This document shows, piece after piece, positions 60,628-64,000 of a stretch of DNA of 64,000 nucleotides. The translations under genes were made by a program, and so were the position numbers. The notes below the pieces were generated by a model. That model worked only from the letters and a program-made list of their open reading frames with translations. It had not been told where the DNA came from and searched no databases. The stretch covers positions 16,412 to 80,411 of the forward strand of contig NZ_JBHUOR010000141.1 of the NCBI RefSeq assembly GCF_042686175.1, read 5' to 3'. Origin of the DNA: Kurthia populi. GTDB taxonomy: Bacteria > Bacillota > Bacilli > Bacillales_A > Planococcaceae. Every line of letters begins with the position of its first letter. The first letter of the stretch is position 1.

Positions 60628-62235
60628 TTAGTCTTCTGAAATCCATGTACGTAATAATTTTGCAAAGTCTTCTGGCTTATCTTTCGCCATTTTCTCTAAC
60701 TGTTTACGACGAACTGTTGATTCAGAATCTTTTTCGTCTGCTATGTCTTCAATTTCAATTTCCTCATCATAATAGTCTTCTTCATCATAATAATCTTCTT
60801 CATTTTGACGACGTGAACGGATAATAAAGAATGTTAATAATCCAATGGCTACAACTAGAACACCACCAATGACCCAAATCCACCAAGGAATTGTTGTACC
60901 TGTTGCTGTTGCTGTTGTAGCTTTACCATTTAATTTTTGAACGGAAACATTAATTTTTTGTGATACATCTGCATTTGATAAGTTTCCTGCTGAGTTTTTA
61001 TCAATTGATGTACGTACAATTGATGTCAACATATCTTGAACAGCCGTTTCTGTATCTGCTGGTAGAGATGTTGGGTCATCTGATGTTGGTGGTTCTAAAA
61101 CGACTTGAATCCCTAAATCACGTACACGATACGGACTTTCAGTAATTTGGCGTTTAATACGATTCACTTCATTATTAACAGTATCTTCTGTTCTTTCATA
61201 ATCTCCAGAACCCGTATCTCCAGCAGCTTGATAATCTGTAAAATTATCTGTAGCTCCATCTGCCTCTGACGTTCCTGCTGCTGCAGCTCCAGTACCTGAG
61301 TACGTTTCAGAAATCTTTTGAGCACTAATTGTAATACCCGCCATATTTTCTTTATCAACTGGCTCTACTAGTTTCTCAGTTCTTTGTTCTTGTGTGAAAT
61401 CAATATCAGAAGTCACTGTAACAACGGCTTTTCCAGCACCCATAATATTACTTAATAATGATTGAACTTGTCTTTGTAAATCACGTTCAATTTGTTTTTT
61501 TACGGCTAATTGACTCGCTGCATTCCCAGCTCCATTCGCTCCTGCAATAGAATCTGATGTTAAATCAAAATATTCATTATATTGATTTGTAATAACAATA
61601 TTATCTGTATTCAAATTGGGTACTGATTTTGCCACTAAATTGTATAATGTTTTAATTTGCTCATCAGAAAATTGTTGTCCTGCCTGTGTATCTAACACAA
61701 TAGAAGCACTAGATTCTTCTGCATTCTCACTACTTGTTACAAATGTGCTTTTTTCAGGTATAGATAACATAACTTTTGCATCTTTAATTCCATCCATTTG
61801 TTTTAATAATTTTGCTAATTCAGTTTGAACTGATGCAACTTTTAGCACATTAAATTCGTTGTCAGTCATACCAAATCCTGCGTTTTCGGAGAAGAAAGAG
61901 TAGTCAATTTCACCCGATTGTGGATAGCCTTGTGAAGCTAAACTTACGAGTAAATCATCTGCTTGATTTTCTGGAACTAATATTGTGGTTCCACCTTCTT
62001 CAATTTGATACTTAACCCCTTCAGCATCTAATTGTTCTTTAATTTGTCCAACTTCACTAGCTGTTAAATTTGAATACAAAGGTTTGTAAGTAACGCGGGT
62101 TGCAAAATATGTAATAATTGCTGCTAACGCAATAATTGCTACGATGCTACTAATTAATGCAATCTTTTGCTTTTTTGAACGACTTCCCCAAAATCCAGAG
62201 AACTTCGTTTTAATATTATTTACTCTTTCGTTCAT
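60628..62235 (-). CDS. fliF: Flagellar MS-ring protein FliF
   Basis: Forms the membrane-embedded ring on which the basal body is built. The 535 residues have a first membrane helix at about 26-47 and ring-building motifs (VTYKPLYSNLTASEVGQI, then VSLASQGYP). A Ser/Ala/Gly-rich central part (about 300-360) and a second membrane helix (TTIPWWIWVIGGVLVVAIGL, about 445-470) follow. The acidic C-terminal FliG-binding tail ends in PEDFAKLLRTWI. Confidence 0.96.
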   Translation of the reverse strand: MNERVNNIKTKFSGFWGSRSKKQKIALISSIVAIIALAAIITYFATRVTYKPLYSNLTASEVGQIKEQLDAEGVKYQIEEGGTTILVPENQADDLLVSLASQGYPQSGEIDYSFFSENAGFGMTDNEFNVLKVASVQTELAKLLKQMDGIKDAKVMLSIPEKSTFVTSSENAEESSASIVLDTQAGQQFSDEQIKTLYNLVAKSVPNLNTDNIVITNQYNEYFDLTSDSIAGANGAGNAASQLAVKKQIERDLQRQVQSLLSNIMGAGKAVVTVTSDIDFTQEQRTEKLVEPVDKENMAGITISAQKISETYSGTGAAAAGTSEADGATDNFTDYQAAGDTGSGDYERTEDTVNNEVNRIKRQITESPYRVRDLGIQVVLEPPTSDDPTSLPADTETAVQDMLTSIVRTSIDKNSAGNLSNADVSQKINVSVQKLNGKATTATATGTTIPWWIWVIGGVLVVAIGLLTFFIIRSRRQNEEDYYDEEDYYDEEIEIEDIADEKDSESTVRRKQLEKMAKDKPEDFAKLLRTWISED

Positions 62236-62282
62236 TTTATGCCTCCGGGTACTTGTAAATGCAGCGATTCAAAGGTTTAAGC

Positions 62283-62588
62283 TTATACTGACATACGCAT
62301 AACTTCTTGATAAGCTTCGACTGCTTTATTACGAATCGATAGAGCCGTATTCAATGTAACATTTGCTTTTTGTGCAGCAATCATTACATCATGCAACTCC
62401 ACATCTTGCCCATTCACTAATTTATTTGTATACACATCTGATGTTGCTTGTGTGTCATTTACTTCATTAATTGCATCTTTTAACATCGTGCTAAACGATG
62501 TGTCTGTTTTAATGTTATCTGTTGCTGCTGTTTGCGTCACAGCAGGAGTAACAGGTTGAGTTAGCGCCACAGAAGATATGGCCATCAT
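62283..62588 (-). CDS. fliE: Flagellar hook-basal body protein FliE
   Basis: Adapter between the MS ring/export gate and the rod; 101 residues. Conserved segments are SFSTMLKDAINEVNDTQ, VELHDVMIAAQKANVTL and the C-terminal KAVEAYQEVMRMSV. AGGAG lies upstream of two adjacent ATG codons. It follows flgC by 21 bp. Confidence 0.95.
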   Translation of the reverse strand: MMAISSVALTQPVTPAVTQTAATDNIKTDTSFSTMLKDAINEVNDTQATSDVYTNKLVNGQDVELHDVMIAAQKANVTLNTALSIRNKAVEAYQEVMRMSV

Positions 62589-62609
62589 TAACAGCTCCTT
62601 CTAATTCAT

Positions 62610-63074
62610 TTATTTACCTATTTCTAAAGCTTTTGACAGCATTGATTTATTTGCGTTAAATGCAGTTACATTCGCTTCATAAGATCTTGTTGCCGAAATC
62701 AAGTTTGTCATTTCTTTTAATGAATCCACATTTGATGTTTGAACATACCCTTCATCATTTGCATCCGGATCAGTTGGATCGTAAATTAATTTAAACGGTG
62801 TTTCTGTATCTTCATTAATTTGAGTTACTTTTACACCTTTACCTGTGGACTGATCACTTCGACCAATTGCTGCACTTAAATAGTTGGAAAAAGCAGGTCC
62901 TGATTGTTGAGAAGCTAATTTTACCGTTTTACGACGGTATGGTTCCCATTCTCCATTAACTTGTTTTGCTCTTGTTGTATCTATGTTTGCTAAGTTTGAT
63001 GAAACAACATCCATTCTTAATCGTTGCGCAGTCAATGCACTTCCTGTTGTTTCCATACTACTAAAAATCGACAT
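62610..63074 (-). CDS. flgC: Flagellar basal-body rod protein FlgC
   Basis: Proximal rod protein, 154 residues. It has the N-terminal rod motif GSALTAQRLRMDVVSSNLAN and the central YDPTDPDANDEGYVQTSNVD. The C-terminal helix contains MISATRSYEANVTAFN in the close form LISATRSYEANVTAFN. It starts two bases past flgB. Confidence 0.96.
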   Translation of the reverse strand: MSIFSSMETTGSALTAQRLRMDVVSSNLANIDTTRAKQVNGEWEPYRRKTVKLASQQSGPAFSNYLSAAIGRSDQSTGKGVKVTQINEDTETPFKLIYDPTDPDANDEGYVQTSNVDSLKEMTNLISATRSYEANVTAFNANKSMLSKALEIGK

Positions 63075-63076
63075 GC

Positions 63077-63472
63077 TTAACTTCCTCCCTTAGCAACTGT
63101 TAACAATGAATTAAGCTTTCCACTTACACGATCAATTAATGCATTGTAATAAATTGTATTTTCTGCTAAACTTGCCTGTTCTTTATCCATATCAACACCA
63201 TTACCATTTTGGCGATAACTTAAATTTGTATAACTATATACACCTGGTGTTTTTGTTGAACTGGTAGTGAAATTAATATGCTTATTATCTGTTCTATAAG
63301 CTGATACAGATGATGTTTTCGCATCTTCTAACATTTTTGCAAAACTAACATCTTTTGCTTTATAATTAGGTGTATCACTATTTGCTATATTTTGTGCAAC
63401 TACTTTATTCTTAGTTGAAGCATATGATAGACCATATTCTAAATTACTAATTGTCCCACTAAATAACCCCAC
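63077..63472 (-). CDS. flgB: Flagellar basal-body rod protein FlgB
   Basis: Proximal rod protein and first gene of the fla/che operon. I place the start at GTG 63472 (encoded VGLFSGT), six bases after GAGGTGA; the in-frame GTG at 63481 is part of that site. The 131 residues include the rod motif SYASTKNKVVAQNIANSDTP and NYKAKDVSFAKML. The C-terminus is ENTIYYNALIDRVSGKLNSL. Confidence 0.94.
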   Translation of the reverse strand: MGLFSGTISNLEYGLSYASTKNKVVAQNIANSDTPNYKAKDVSFAKMLEDAKTSSVSAYRTDNKHINFTTSSTKTPGVYSYTNLSYRQNGNGVDMDKEQASLAENTIYYNALIDRVSGKLNSLLTVAKGGS

Positions 63473-63900
63473 TTTTTTCACCTCAGTTCAATATTCGCTG
63501 TAAACAAAGCCCTATAATATCAATATGTTAATTGTAATAAATAAGCGACAGTGTGTCTATTGATTCTACAGCTTTTTTAATGATTCCAAGGTCCTATCTT
63601 TAGTTCTATAATACTTTCAACTCAATGTTATATTCACTATATTATATTGTTTTTAGGCTGTTTATTCACACTATCAATACAGTGTAAACCTTAAACATAG
63701 GGATTTTGAAGCTGTTTCGAATTTTACTTTTTATTGAAATAAAATATTACTTTTATCCTTAGTAATATTTTATACCTAAATTTGTATTTAAAGAAAATTA
63801 ATTACATAAAGATACATGAATTTATTTTTAAGAAGTTTAATTTGTATTTTTATGATAATTCTTTAGTTTCTTATTAGCAGTTATTTTTTCAGCAAATAAA
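63473..63900 (-). promoter_or_regulatory. flgB: Upstream region of the fla/che operon (no gene seen)
   Basis: This AT-rich stretch of about 430 bp codes for nothing I can support. On the minus strand a perfect TATAAT (complement of 63641-63646) is a candidate -10, without a convincing -35. Two dyads lie further upstream: TTCACACT (63665-63672) with AGTGTAAA (63681-63688), one mismatch; and ATAAAATATTACT (63739-63751) with a perfect complement at 63761-63773. In B. subtilis codY lies directly upstream of flgB; here the distance is at least 500 bp. Confidence 0.5.
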
Positions 63901-64000
63901 AAAGAGGCTGGGACAAAACCCTAGTCAATAAGAAAAGACATTCACGATTTTATTCAAATCATGAATGTCTTTTTTATCTGCTTGTCAGCCGTTGTTCATC
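63901..64000 (-). mobile_element. Possible end of an IS1182-type insertion element (partial)
   Basis: GAGGCTGGGACAAAACC (63904-63920) resembles the GAGGCTGGGACA repeat that borders IS1182-family transposase genes and their remnants in Firmicutes. Next comes a hairpin of 18-bp arms with one mismatch (63933-63950 with 63956-63973). On the minus strand the last 27 bases (63974-64000) read as DEQRLTSR followed by a stop, which could be the transposase C-terminus. The body of the element would lie beyond the window. The assignment is from memory of the repeat, not from a search. Confidence 0.4.

Noticed and set aside
60327..60824. Plus-strand open frame of 165 codons over fliG/fliF
   Set aside because: Leu-rich shadow of the opposite strand, spanning the junction of two real genes, with no start signal.
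61270..61300. CTG/CAG-type short repeats in fliF
   Set aside because: They encode an Ala/Gly-rich stretch of the FliF periplasmic loop and are explained by coding.
1..64000. CRISPR array, tRNA, rRNA or prophage
   Set aside because: No regularly spaced direct repeats, no cloverleaf with a CCA-type end, no rRNA sequence and no phage genes were found.

Overview
The window is chromosomal DNA of a low-GC Gram-positive rod of the order Bacillales. Gene order and protein sequences look most like the Planococcaceae (Lysinibacillus/Solibacillus/Kurthia group); this is inference from the sequence alone. Every convincing gene lies on the minus strand, so transcription runs from right (64000) to left (1). 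Nothing suggests a prophage, genomic island, CRISPR array, rRNA or tRNA. The only sign of a mobile element is at the extreme right edge.

Right part (about 35.2-63.5 kb): one almost gap-free fla/che operon. In transcription order it reads flgB, flgC, fliE, fliF, fliG, fliH, fliI, fliJ, ylxF, fliK, flgD, a TIGR02530-type gene, flgE, swrD, fliL, fliM, fliY, cheY, fliO, fliP, fliQ, fliR, flhB, flhA, flhF, flhG(ylxH), cheB, cheA, cheW, cheC, cheD, a small membrane protein gene, sigD, a small hydrophilic protein gene, swrB. It encodes the basal body, C-ring, export apparatus, hook, the core chemotaxis phosphorelay and sigma-D. Compared with Bacillus subtilis it carries three extra genes, one of which (37102..37446) I cannot assign. 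Several perfect hairpins lie inside its coding sequences and between its genes.

Middle part (about 14-35.1 kb): housekeeping genes in the usual Bacillales order. First come rpsB-tsf-pyrH-frr-uppS-cdsA-dxr-rseP-proS-polC (translation, UMP synthesis, undecaprenyl-PP and phospholipid synthesis, MEP isoprenoid pathway, site-2 protease, replicative polymerase). Then rimP-nusA-rnpM-ylxQ-infB-ylxP-rbfA-truB-ribF-rpsO (ribosome assembly, transcription elongation, initiation). Clear intrinsic terminators split this part into several units: after rpsB, tsf, frr, rseP, proS, rbfA and rpsO. The 154-bp infB leader is more GC-rich than its surroundings and strongly structured, and the IF2 downstream lacks the usual N-terminal subdomain.

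Left part (1-13.9 kb): pnp, an M16 peptidase (mlpA), asd-dapA (diaminopimelate/lysine branch), RNase J2, the FtsK/SpoIIIE DNA translocase, a GntR/UTRA regulator, and the start of a nucleoside ABC transporter (nupN, nupO; permeases lie off the left edge). dapG, the dipicolinate synthase genes and tepA, which sit at this locus in B. subtilis, are absent here. This is compatible with a lineage that has lost sporulation, such as Kurthia, but does not prove it.

Most of the window is conventional. The best leads for something undescribed are the infB leader, the hairpin that separates the swrD Shine-Dalgarno from its start codon, the terminator-like hairpin inside flhF, the 126-bp near-palindrome upstream of sigD, and the unassigned small genes that flank sigD.
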